NCBI RefSeq assembly: GCF_040436345.1
Contig: NC_133223.1
Location: 25,794,410 to 25,858,409, forward strand
Reading direction: 5' to 3'
Source of the DNA: Pagrus major
Taxonomy: Eukaryota > Chordata > Actinopteri > Spariformes > Sparidae
Length of the DNA stretch: 64,000 nt
Shown here: positions 25,330 through 37,850 of the stretch, in pieces
How the letters are laid out: the number at the start of each line of letters is the position of its first letter
Position numbering within the stretch: position 1 is the first letter of the stretch
Position numbers and translations under genes: made by a program
Notes under the pieces: model-generated
Told to the model about the DNA's origin: nothing
Database searches by the model: none
The model's input: only the letters and a program-made list of their open reading frames with translations

Positions 25330-25540
25330 GTCGTTAGCGGTGTTCTCATGACTTAAATTGAATAAATAGCTGTGACTTTAGCTTGTGAGCTGTATTCTTT
25401 AACATTTGAAAGAAGGTAAGAAAGCGTTAGTGTGTCGAAGCAGCCGTGTTTATGGTCTTAATTCACGTGAAGTCTACAACAGTCTGTCGCTAACGCTAGC
25501 TAACAAGTGCAACATTGCGTCATTTTGTCTTTTCCCAGTC
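25330..25540 (+). other. cfap65: cfap65 non-coding exon 1 and intron 1
   Basis: A donor AAG|GTAAGA at 25415/25416 and an acceptor TTTTCCCAG ending at 25538 leave only TC before the ATG at 25541. This suggests a non-coding first exon ending at 25415 and a 123-bp intron. The transcription start, probably between 25310 and 25390, is not visible. Confidence 0.5.
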
Positions 25541-28500
25541 ATGTTAGCTGAGGCTCGGGCTCCTGCTGATCCCTTGAGTTCAGGGGCACCATGGAGGACC
25601 TCCACCGCTGGGAAGGATATCAAAGTAGGCTAACTGCAGCTTGAATATCTACAGCTTGGTATCATTAATAACTTGTAGCTCACTTTTCTTTTGTAGCAGA
25701 TATTTTCTTTAAGGTCTCACTGAACCTGTGTTTTAAATCAGCTCAATTCATATCCCAGAATAAAGAAACTGCACCATGAGCCACAGCAGTGTATGCCTAT
25801 GTGACTCATTTATTATACCTATTTCCTGTGGGTGGGATCCTATTGAAGAAAGTCTATGGAAGAAAGGATAAGTTTAATTTTCATGTCCAATAACAGCTAC
25901 AATAGTTACCCATTTCTGGTGTCTAGTGGTGAACACTGCATTGAAAGGAAATTGACCTCATCTATGTATTAATTATCACTTGTTTTGACATGATTTCTGA
26001 CTGATCCCATCCTTTCTTAATATCCTGTGTAACAATATAACGTAAGCGCAAAATTTTTGAGTCTGAATTCTGACTGCTGGCTGTTTAAGATCTCTGCAAT
26101 AAACAAGGAATAGTTCTTAGTTTTTGTTCAGTTTAAATGTCTTCAGGGGGTCTTCTAAAGTTTCTTGAAAAGTCATTTATGTGTGTCTTTTTTCCAAAAA
26201 CAACATCAACTGTAACTCACCAGAGGCAACGGGATGGAAAACACCAACGTCAAGCATCCAGCCGACAAAGCTGCTCCTTGGGGTTGGAAATGAGGCCAGA
26301 GCTGGTCTGGGAGGACTGGGACCTGCGAAGAGAGTTCACCAAGACTTTAGTGTTAAAGAATATTCACAGCAAGCTGCAGAAGCTACACGTCAGGTCTTAC
26401 AAACACACATAGACACACACGTGCATTCATATATGTAGTCTTACTTATTCACACGAAAACACACACAAGTAATGGCCATCATATTTTCTCTTTGCCACCT
26501 CACAGGCCTCCAGTTTCCAAGTTTTTCACCACCTCAATTCCTCAGACAGTTGTGATCAGCCCAGGGACTTCTTTGTCAGTGCCAATCACCTTTAGACCAC
26601 TCCAAAGGGTAACACAACACAAACTTACACAGAATTGCATCTATTCGTTGATCTTATTAGCAAGTGTTGTGCCCCATGGCTTTCAAAACAAAAAAAGAAA
26701 CTGGGAAACATGTATAATTTTTTTACATTATTATTTTATATTTACTCTTTATTCAGCGGTGTTGACAACACCACAAAAAGCATATACTGCTTTAAAACTA
26801 TGAAACATTGTTATTCATATAATACTTTGAGGTGTAACATGATCTACTTCTCCTGTTTCATGTCCTCCATCAGTGTGAGTATGAAGACAGCATTGAGTTT
26901 CAATCTAAAGATGGCAGCTTCCAAGTATGCCTCCATGCCACCATTCCCTGTCATGCCCTGGAGGTGCCTGACTCTGTGCTGCTGCCACTCTGTGCTGTTC
27001 AACACTCTGCGCATACTACTTTCCTGCTCAGAAATGTCAGGTACATATGAGTGTGCAGTGTGCGGAAAAGTAATAGGCATGAATAACCTGAGAAAAAGAA
27101 GTAGGACACTTTGTGTTCATGTTCTCACATGTGTGTTTGTGCTTAGAAGCAGCTAGATAATGTAAAAGTCTTTCCCCCTTCACTTTACATCACTCCTGTT
27201 AATAAATCTCAACTTTTTCTGTGTCTTCCTCATTTTCTGCACGCGTTATTTCCACAGTAAACTCCAGACGCACTTCCAGTGGGAGTGCAATGCTCCGTTC
27301 AAGCTAAGCCCTGAGCAAGGCCTGTTGAAGCCTGGCCAGGAGTGTGATATCATGGTGGTCTTCAAACCACAAGAGGCACTAGTGTACCAGCAACAGGCCT
27401 ACTGCAGGTTTGGAGAAGAAGAGGACAAGGCGGAGAGCTGCTGCACTGTGCTCCTGCAGGGACTAGGTACTGTAACTAGCAGCTGAGAGAGGCATACTCG
27501 CCAACCCATCAATCATCATTCAGGTGCTGACATTGGGAAGTGGCATGCACGGATCCCCAAGGGGCAGGGGCAAAAAATGGATAGATGAATGAAAAGTGAT
27601 TAATGTTACTTTATGCCAGAGGTGGTGGTTGTGTTACATCATTAATGCTAGTAAAGTAGTTATGTTCGTGAACATGCCTTAAATTTATAACACCAAAGAA
27701 TGACTGATGCAACCTTCAAATAAAGCAAGCCACTGATTTGGCCCAGCTGATTATGTGTAACTATGCAAATTTGAGCAAAGATGTGTGTTTGTTTTCAACT
27801 TTATTTTTGATATATTGAAAATATGCATCTGTATTATGAATTGAACCAAGTGGTAGTAGGGTATACTGTATTTTCTGTTATTTGTGTTAAAGGAAAAATA
27901 GGAACCAGTACTCTATTACTTGCCTCTTGTGTTGTCTCTGCTTCCCTTTTCAGGCAAGTACCCATTTCTTCAGCTGAGAAATCCAGCAACGAAGGATGAA
28001 AAAGAACAAAGTGGTCCAGTGCTGCAGTTTGGCTCTGTGGCAGTCGGTCAGAGTTTGCAGAAACACTTTGACATCCTCAACCCCTCCCCTGTGAGTAGTA
28101 CACCAAGATGCAGTAATGCAAATGTACACTCCCAGTGGCCTTCTCTCTCATCTTTGTTTTTTGCCACTCTCTTCCAGGTAACTGCGTCTTTCTCTCTTTC
28201 ACGACTGTCCGATGACGTGCCTGTGTTGGGATCAGAGTTCAGCTGTGATGTGAGCAGGGGTAAGGTGGCGCCTGGTGGATCAGTACGGGCGACAGTTACC
28301 TATACTCCTGCTGTGGTGGATACTGTCTCTGTCGAGTACCTAGCTCTAAAATGTAGAGGGGCACTCAACAAATCTCAGCTCACACTCACTGGAAATTGTG
28401 AAGGTATAGGACACACAGAAAGGCACACACATGCGCAATAACAATACATGGTTTTGCAACAAAAGGAAGGAAGGGTCTTAAACTCAGAATCTTGAATTAT

Positions 28501-31500
28501 ATGCAATATATTCTTTTGTGACTAGGTCCCAAAGTTTCTTTGTCCTCCTCTGTGGTGGACTTTGGCTGTGTTGAGGAAGGAGGAGCAGTCGTGCAGACAT
28601 TGGAGCTGCTTAATTCTTCCCCTGTTGAGGCTATCTACCAACTGGACCTGGACTGTAGTGGGCACAGTGTGTTCAGCATCCAGCCAGCAAGTGGCACTGT
28701 CCGCCCACACAGCCATACCACTCTGAAGGCAGTCTATAGGCCCACACAGCCTATTGCACATCACAGGAGAATGGCATGTCTTATACTGCACAGGGTAGGA
28801 TCCATTATTTAGACACAAACACACTCACAGCACACACACAAACATCTAGACTATTTATTCTTTCTCTCTACCTCATCTCTCCCCTAAAGGACCCCATGTT
28901 CCTTGACCTGATTGGTACCTGTCACTCAGAGCTCCAGAAACCAGCCATCCTGAAGCCTGAACACTTGGTTCTGTACAAGCTCAGCTGGTCCCGCAGAATG
29001 GACATACCAGTCAGCCACCATGCCATTAAGCAAGAACATAATGCACAATTGGATAAGCAGGGAGTACTCTGCCCCCTGGAGGAGGTAGAGTGTCAAAGAC
29101 AGATGAAAGATGTACAGATTTGTATAAAATACACAGTAGAGGCTTAGTGTTGTCTCTCTACGTCTGTCTCTGTGTCCTTTTCTAGCAGTCACCCCAGAGA
29201 CCGGACAGTGTTGGTACTGTGTCCAGAACTTCCATGGAGGAATATTACCAATCCTGCTTCGGGTTCATGGATCCCCTCTCCTGCAGCTCCTCCTCATCGT
29301 CTCCACATGTATCTGTGGTGCCCAGCGAACTACTGTTCAATCACAAAATGTCCTCCTCTTTGTCTACTGCATCACCATCCTCTCAGTCTGTCTCCATCAC
29401 CAACCACACCAGAGGAAAACTAAGGTACCCCTGTGTTTGATGGATTGTTGCTTCTCACTATGGCACAACCAAACATGCTCTTCTTGCTCTATCTGGTTTC
29501 TTTGACATGTGGTTTTACTCCAGCCTGGTGTGGACTGCTGTTCAAGACTCTCCGTTCTCCGTATCTCCCTCATCATGTGACCTGGCTCCACTGAAGTCCA
29601 CCTCATTTAGAGTGAACTATGACCCCAAGCAGCTCAACACTCTGCACGCAGTGCAGCTTGAGTGCTTTGCATACTATAAGGTAATGTTTTTACCCTACAT
29701 TCAAAATTATGTGGAGGAATATTCTCTTTTTTTCTGTTCTCTGTTGAGAATCAAAACAATTTCATGGGATGAATTCTGCTGCCACTCTGTCCTCTGACTT
29801 CTCTGCAGGACAGTCATCAAATGGAGGAGCCACTGCTGTGTCCACCCTGGTGTGTGACTGTCAGAGTCATAGGCAACTCCTTTCAGCCAGGCAAAGAGCA
29901 TTTCATCCCCTGCTGCTCCCTGAAGCCCCCTCGAGTGGTGAGACAAAAACAACAAAAGGGACAATTTTTACAGTATATCTTCCTCTCTCTGTCTGCTGAG
30001 AAAACTGTAACATTTTCTTCTTTCTAGGTGTTTCCAGCTCTTAGCATTCTTTCCTATCGGACAGCGCTCCTCCAGAATTGTGGAGACCTTCCTCTAACCT
30101 TCTGTCTGGACCACAGCTTAAACCCTGCCTTGGCAGAATCTTTGTCTGTAGTGCCCGGCTGTGGTTTGATCCAGCCTGGGAATCACCAGATCCTCACCCT
30201 CAGAACAAGTCCCACAGAAGACGGTCCCAAACAGGGCTTCAGTTTACACCTTCAGCTCAATGCAGCTAAGCACACAAAGGTACGACAAGGACAGAGGAAC
30301 AAGAGCAAAAAGGCTCACCAGATGGCTCTTGCAGGTTTTTCAATCTGTGTATTTCTGTTTGTCTTTTAGGAGCTGACAGTTGTCAGTGTGGTGGAGAAGC
30401 CAAGTGTTTCTCTTGAAGGAGATGGCAGCTTGTATTTCCACCCAACAGCGTTGGGCTCTCGGACGCAGCGCTCCCACCACATCAGGAACCTCAGCCGCGT
30501 ACCTCTACGGTTGGTTTGCATAATGTTTGTTATTCCTGTGCCAATACATTTTTCAGTGTATTGGTTTGTAGTTCTGATTTATCACAGAATCATACATTTG
30601 TCTACAGCTGGCTTTCTGTGTTTGTCCTTTATGGCAGGTTCCATTGGAGCATTCCAGAGCCAGACCAGGGGCTTATCTCTGTTGAACCAGATGCTGGTGA
30701 ACTGCATCCCAATGACAGCTCAGTGAGCGAACGAATCATTCATGCATTTACAGCAACTGTATGTCTGGCTAAAACAAATTTGAATTATTTGACATTTTTT
30801 ATAACTTGTTGATGATGTTACAGGTCCAGATTTGGTCCTTCAGCCCGCTGGCAGAAGAAACATACACACTCAAACCTACTGTCACCTTCTGGCCAATCCA
30901 GACACCTGGATGTAACATGTCCCAACTTACCCTTAAAGTGGTGGGAATGGGCTCTAAAGGCTTCATAGAGGTGGGATTTAAACTGTATGTCAGTTTTCAA
31001 GAATAATTAATAAAATGACTGTTGTTCTCAGCTTTAAGGGCATAAATTATCTAACCAAGCAGTGTGTGCATGTTTCTTTCCCTTCCAGGCAGAGAAAACA
31101 GTTCTGGATGTCGGGGAGATTCTGGTTGGAAGCTATCGGTCAATTGAGGTTCCTCTCGTGAACAAGAGCCCCTGTCCTGTCTCATTTTGCCTGTCTGTAC
31201 AGCAGACACTTCTGGATGAGGACCTTATTTATGACCCAGCATCTGTGCCAAGTGGTATTCTCTTTTGTGGCCATTACTTATGTGCATGATAGTCAAAATT
31301 TCTCTGTGACTTAGTTTTTGATTTTAGCTTTCTCATTTGTTAGTAAGGCAAAAAAACGAGTCCTCACTGTATACACCATTGTTGTAGACTGAATATGTCC
31401 TGTTTGGCCCCATTAGCCCTGAAGCTGGACTGTGAGAGGGGAACCATCGCTTCACGCTCCAAGCTGCTGGTACGATCCACTCTCAGACCACGCGGACGAG

Positions 31501-34500
31501 CCCAGTACCTGTGGACCATCAGCTACCAGACACTGAATGCCAGTGGTAGATAGAAAAAACGCACCCACACTATGAACCTAAATGTATTCTGCCATTTTTT
31601 GTGACTTGATATTTACTTTTTTCTCCCTTTCTGTATCTCTCTCTGTAGGGTTTGTGTCATCCCCTCCTCAAACAGTGTGTGAGGTGCGAGCTAAAAGTGT
31701 GTTTCCCGTCCTAAAGGTGATTGATGCGTGTGGCGGTGGCAGTGCTGGCAGACTAAGCAAGTTGCACCTGTGGAAACTCTTCTCATTGGACAGCCTCAAC
31801 AAACAGCTGCTCTCTAACCCGGCTCCTACAGAACTGACGTATAGAACCACCACCAGGCACAGGTTAGGGTAGTATACTATACTATACAAGTATACTCAGT
31901 CAGTATCTAATCACAATTTATTTCATCCAGTTTCTCTTAAGTTCCTTAAACTCTGTAAAATAATTGAATAATATTTTATAATATGCATCTTTTGATCTTG
32001 TCCTCTCTCCCTGTTCTAGTCTGCGCTCTTGTCCTTCCATCTTCACTCATGCCATGCTGGATTTCAACTTTAGTGCCGCTCCCCTGAATTCAGACCCGTC
32101 AACTTTTGTGTTGATTTTTCACAACCCTTGCTCCATCCCTGTAGACTGGTGTGTAAAAAACTAACTGTAGAAATTAAACTATATTGTATATGAGTAGTCA
32201 TTTTACCATTTTACTAATGATGAAAATACCGGTTACACTCCTATGCAATGTGTTTACAGCTTGATTTTTTGCCTTCTCAACACTATTAGGGCCTTCTTGT
32301 TTCCAGAGGACCAAGAGATAGAGTTGGAGTACTGGGCCGAGACAGGAGAGTTTAGCAGCACAGAGCTGTATCAGATGAAGGTCAGGCATATATGTTCTTT
32401 ATCTAGAAAGTAATTTTATTTTAACTCTGATTAAGATTGACTAACAATCAGATTTTTCCAAAAATATAACTTACGTCCCATTGAAAAAAGATATAGACAC
32501 AAAGCACAAAATCTTTGATCTCACTGGCAGGTTCAGGACAACCAGCTGTTCAGCATTTCTCCCCGTTCTGGAACTTTGCTCCCAGGCCAGCAGAGGGCAG
32601 TACACTTCAGCTACAGGTCAGAGATCATTGCACAGGATGCAGCACAGTCACTTTGCAAATACTGGCAATAATCTAAACTTTGTTCTTTGTTTAAAAATAA
32701 TCTAAACTTTGTTATTGCAGCCATGAATTTGCTGGGACAGATCGGTTTCCTGTCGTGTTCAAACTTTCTTATGGCAGAGAGATCTTGGTGAGGCAGACCT
32801 CCATACAAATTTACACAAGGCTCAACAACAACACAAAAACTAAATCTGCTTGACTAAGAATAGACTAGAATCAAATAGTTTCTTTGTTGTAATTCACATT
32901 TCTGTCACTTCAATATTGCAATTCTAGGATTGTCTCTTTTATATAATGTAGGGCTAGATAACTGCAGTAATCTAATATAGCAATAAGTATGATGAACTCT
33001 TTATACTTTGTAGGTATTTTATGCCATCTTGTGCTGTGGTTCTGTGTCCAGGTGAACTTTCAGGGGGTGACAGTGGAGAGGAACAGGCCGTGTCTCCACT
33101 TAGCCTCCAAGCGACGTGTCTTTACTTCTGTAACTATTGGGGACCGTGCTCCTCCGAGGCAGGTGTGTGTTGAATTTCTCTAACATAGAGCCTATTGCAA
33201 GTGGCCTATTCACTGTGAGCTGTAATATATTGAACTGTGACTGATAACTTTCCATATATTAACTCCTAATCAATGAAACACCTTCAACTGATTTCTCCTG
33301 TTTCTCCTGGTTTCCATCAGAAACTACAACCTTAACTACGTAGACTCTGTAACAAGTTTGTTATGGTGATTCATTTTCTAAGTCTGATCTAAATCCTTTT
33401 CTCTCCTGTGTTTATGACTGAATAATAGGTGGAAAGAAAAGATTATGCCAAGATAATCTTTCCAGGGTTCCTTTTTCTTTTCATTTGTGAAACAGGTGGG
33501 GATAGAAGTTTTGCCAGGATCATTTTTCAGAGTTTCTTTATTTTAATTTGTGAAAACAGATGAACTCATTTTGGCTTCCTGTGGCCAAAATTAGTATTTC
33601 AAAGAAGATTTTATTTCACCTAACAAAACTAAGTATCTTAGAAAATGATTCTAGTAATTTATTACTCCTACTCAAGAAAGATAATCCTGGCAATGCAGCT
33701 TTTTTCACCTGTTCTTTGGTTCTAAATACAGGAGGGAAACAATTTAGATAAGATTTTTTTAACCTGCTTGCCTCTCAGGGTTTCTGTAGAAAGATGTTCT
33801 GCTTCTTTATTAATAATACTTCAAACGTTGCAACCTCAGATTCCCCTAAATGGCTCATGTATGACTTGGCATTTGTATATCTTTCTTTGTCCTGCAGGTC
33901 CATGAACTACACAATGGTGGTGCAGTGCCAGTGCAATATGAGGTGGACTCGACTGTATTGTCACAACTACAGGAGGACAACTTTAACCATCCAGTGCTGT
34001 GCTGCCTCAATCCACAGGGAGAGGTCCTGCCTGGGAAGACGGCCATGCTGGAATGGATTTTCTCTCCATTAGAGGCGAAGATGTATCATGTAAGGAACGA
34101 GCCAAAGTCTGCCTACCTTCTGTTTTCTCTCCTTGCTTTTATTGCTGGCACTGTGTTTCTCTCCATTTAACATGTTTTCTCAAATTCAAATTTTTTTTTT
34201 TTTTTGTGTATCACCAGATGGATGTTCCTATCCGTGTCCAGGATGGGGAATCCATACTGCAGAGGTTTGAAGGATGTGGGTTAAATCCTGCTGCACTGGG
34301 CTCCAAAAACTTTCTAAGCGACACTAAATCATCCGAACCCTATTTGCAGAGGCTGCCCTTTCCAGGACAGGTGAGAGTAATCTTTGTCAGACTTTGTCAA
34401 ATCAGATTTTAATTTGAGTTTGTTCTGCAGAACACCAACACGCTGCTCCTTATATGTCTCCTTGTCTTTGCGTGTGTTTTTTTGTAGGTGGTATTCCTGT

Positions 34501-36617
34501 CTGAAGACAGTGTCTGTCTAGGTCACATCCCTGTGAATTCACAATCTTCAAGAATCCTCTTCCTGACCAATGTGTCCCACACGGACACTGTCCACTATAC
34601 ATGGGTCAAGAGCGAACAGCAGGTAGAGGAAGGTGTACATGGAGAAAGATGTGAAACATGTCGAAGACACAAGCAGATCCTCCCTCTTGTGTTGGATTGT
34701 CTGTCATAAGCAGCACAAATATACACAGATTGAATAGCAGTGATTCTTGCCTTATTTTTCTTCTTTGGTTATTTTGTGACTGACATGAAGATTCTTTGTT
34801 CAGGTGGTGCAGATCCATCCAGAGCGAGGTAGCCTGTGTCCGGGGGAGAGTGCCCTTTGTGTCCTAAACTTCACTTCTACTGACTACCCCACTTGTTATC
34901 AGTTAGATGTCATCTGTCAGGTACCACAGCAGTACTAGTGTATATTTAAAGCTCCACTATTCAATGAAATTTCATTCCTGGTTTTCCGAGACTATTGTTT
35001 AAAGTTACACTTTGCTGCAAATTATATATGACAACCACCTCCCCTCTCCAGGTTATTCGGGAAGCCGCACTGAATCGGTATCATGATGCTCTGCAGCGTT
35101 GGGAGGAAGAGAAACAGAGACAGCAAGATGAATTCACTATCACGGACAAACATCTTACAGAGGGCCAAAGAGTTTTGATAGATGAGGTCCTTTCTCAGAT
35201 TCAAAGTCATAGTTTTGGCTGTGATGTAACGGTCTTCTTCAGTGTATTCACCTTTTGTCTTGTTACAGGAACTCGTAGCAACTCCAGTAAGAAAAGGACC
35301 ACCTCTCAGAAAATACAAGGTGATTCATTTGCACCTTTGAGAATTCATAAAGTTCAGTTTCATTTTGACTACACCTTTACAGTTGGTCTCACGTTCACTC
35401 CCCTCCAGACTCTTCCTCCTATCAGTGCCAGCAGTAGTAGTGAAACCGTGGGCACTTTGTGCACCAAGCTAACAAGAGCTGAGCGGCGGGCGCTGCGAGA
35501 AGCAGCAAAAGTATGGAGGCGCCCTGAACCCCCTCAACCTGCTCTGCTGCACCTCGGGGTTACAGCACACTCGCATGGGCTTCTTGAGTACCACACACAG
35601 TTCCCTGACCAGTTCAATAAGCACTATAGGTACACAGACACAGATCATTCTGTGATCAACTCTGGGTTGTATATGTAGTAGCTGAAAAACTATTTTTTTC
35701 ACAAAATGTGCTTGTCTTCCTTAGATCCCTCCAGTCAGTCAGGTTCCAGCAACCTGAAACCACTTCTTCAAGCACATCCCTCCCTGCTGGGCCACCTTCA
35801 CTGACACAAAGCCCTGAGAGAGACATTGTCACGCACGTACTCACCTCTATGCTCCGGTAACCCTTACACAAACACAGATACATACAGTAAAGTCTTACAT
35901 TCAGACATTCACGCTGACTTATGCACTCAAATCAGCTTGACTGATATTAGATGGAATTTTAGGATTAGATTCTATGAAGATGGCTGGAAGTAATAAAGAG
36001 CATTGTTGCAAGAAATGGTTTATTTTCTACATTTCTCTTTCCCTCTCTGCTTTTCCAGGAGCATACTTGATGACCCAAACTTTACAGAGTCGCTGATTAA
36101 TTTGCCATTCAAGCCAATCACCTACCGCTTTCCAGACACTGGTCCCTCTCACTGCTCCTCGATTCCATCTTCCCTCGCTCCTCCTCCCTGTCCCACATCT
36201 TCTCACCCGGCACCCCAACCTCAGAGTATGTCGAGTGGGAGGGAACAGCACAACACAGTGGACAAAGCCGGGACTGCAGGACGCTCTGAAAAGACACAGA
36301 ACACACTACACACTGAACATGTGGCCGCTGACATGTGCGAGGATGTTTTGCTGAACGCCATCCAGAACCTGATGATGGAAGCTTTCAGAGGAGAGCTTGA
36401 TCTCACAGCACACCCCCGCAGTGTTATCTTGCCACCTGCTTCCTCCAGGTGAAGACAGACGCTCATTATAGACACGCACACTTACAGTAACTGGCACTGT
36501 TATCTCCTTCTTCTTCTATCAAAAGATTAACATGTTGTGTGTTTCATTAGAAGGAGGACGTCCAAAGCTACAGCTGAGGTGGAGAGAGAAATCACAAAGG
36601 AACCAGCAGGGACATAA
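25541..36617 (+). CDS. cfap65: Cilia- and flagella-associated protein 65
   Basis: I read 34 coding exons, all GT-AG and phase-consistent, 1764 residues: 25541-25624, 26224-26393, 26506-26608, 26874-27040, 27258-27466, 27954-28090, 28178-28403, 28526-28794, 28890-29084, 29186-29424, 29524-29680, 29809-29937, 30028-30279, 30370-30509, 30638-30722, 30824-30970, 31089-31254, 31417-31545, 31649-31862, 32020-32148, 32290-32380, 32531-32616, 32721-32787, 33052-33162, 33898-34089, 34218-34370, 34488-34622, 34804-34920, 35052-35186, 35269-35319, 35409-35629, 35725-35856, 36059-36448, 36551-36617. It is built from repeated ASH/MSP-like beta domains (FGSVAVGQ, DFGCVEEGG, DVGEILVGSYRS and similar starts). 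Motifs recalled from CFAP65 include IPVDWAFLFPED, LHNGGAVPVQYEV, FSPLEAKMY and LLHLGVTAHSH. Residues ~1434-1478 form a short charged helix (RWEEEKQRQQDEF). Human CFAP65 is ~1925 residues. Family role: central-apparatus axoneme protein (FAP65) needed for sperm flagella. The 51-bp exon 35269-35319 is the least certain. Confidence 0.93.
33440..33565 (+). repeat. Diverged tandem duplication in cfap65 intron
   Basis: TTTTCATTTGTGAAACAGGTG (start ~33479) and the related TTTTAATTTGTGAAAACAGATG (start ~33541) end two units of about 60-65 bp, each beginning TATGCCAAGAT/TTTTGCCAGGAT. They lie in the 735-bp intron 33163-33897, the longest intron in the second half of the gene. Confidence 0.6.
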
Positions 36618-36894
36618 GTCACATCTACCCCACGTCCCAGAGGTCCTTCTCCTGCTGTTTTTAACTATACCATACTATACTATATATTAACTTTACTTTA
36701 TCTCGACATTTATCCCTTTAGTGCTCCTTATCCTCAGCAACTGCTACCAATCATTTTCTTTCCTCTATCCAATTCATGCGTCTCCTTTTTCCTCATCTTT
36801 GCAGGCTTCTTCCTCAAAAGCTCCTCCAAAAACATTTCAAAAGTGATGTTCCAGCTGTAATGAGACATTCAAAACTGTTCTGGGCTTTAATAAA
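36618..36894 (+). other. cfap65: cfap65 3' UTR and polyadenylation signal
   Basis: A short 3' UTR of about 280 bases ends near AATAAA at 36889-36894. The region 36895-37850 holds the 3' UTR of the convergent fastkd3; its nearest minus-strand AATAAA (TTTATT on plus) is at 37124-37129. No other gene is seen between. Confidence 0.65.
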
Positions 36895-37850
36895 AGAGAT
36901 TCCAACTTATTATTAGAATCCTGTGTTTTGATACCTACCTGTATAATCATCCAAAAACTTCATCAGTTGCTTGTTTGGATTGAAAGTTAATGGGAAACAT
37001 TGAAAATTCACAAAGCTGCAATGATTTAAAATGTACCCACAGGTTATTCGAATTTGGTTCTTTTTGTGTGACATTTGGAAGATTGTCAGATGACCGCTGG
37101 GGCAGTATTACACTGCATGCAAGTTTATTCCTCCCATTTTTTTAAATGAGACCATGATTCAATATGTCAAAGTGTTGCTATGTTTGTCTGTCTGACCAAA
37201 TCAGCAGCAGTCAGTAACAATGTGGGGAATGTTTTCAGTGTTCTTAATGGTAAGAAGAATCGACCACCAGTCCAAAGGATAATGTGAGGCAATTTATGGT
37301 TCATCTTTAAACATAAAATAAGAGCACATTCCATGTCACACATTTGTACATCTCATGTACATTTCATTTTGAATTTGGACATTGTGTCCAGTTAATGAGG
37401 TCTGTTTTTCCCTTACCTGAAGAACATCTGGTACAGATAGTACAACAGGGCAAAGGTTGAAGCCACAACACTCAATATTTACACATAAACAATAAAAATC
37501 ACATCGTCACCATCATGTCTGTTTAACAACATATTAAAATAACAGCAAAATACATTAATGGCCAGCATCATCTTTTGAAATATACTGGTTTAAGTATTCT
37601 ATTCAGATCATAAGGTGCAAATATAGGACATATATTTACACAAATGGCCAGAGAAGCAGCAGGTCAGCTGTTAGGACTGCCCCTCTTTCACAGCTGCATT
37701 TTCATGATAATGTCAGACAAACTGCTCTGTTTTCTGCCACGCCTCGTATCTTCTTCATGTCGTCAGCTAAATGTCTATTCAGTTCACTGGAAGGTTGATT
37801 GATTTCTACAGCAACAAAAGTCTGAGGTATATTTAGTTGAACTCAATTTG

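Noticed and set aside
26181-26438. The 85-codon frame as the cfap65 exon
   Set aside because: The other frame (LGLEMRPELVWEDWD) joins in phase with both neighbouring exons and reads as CFAP65; this one does not.
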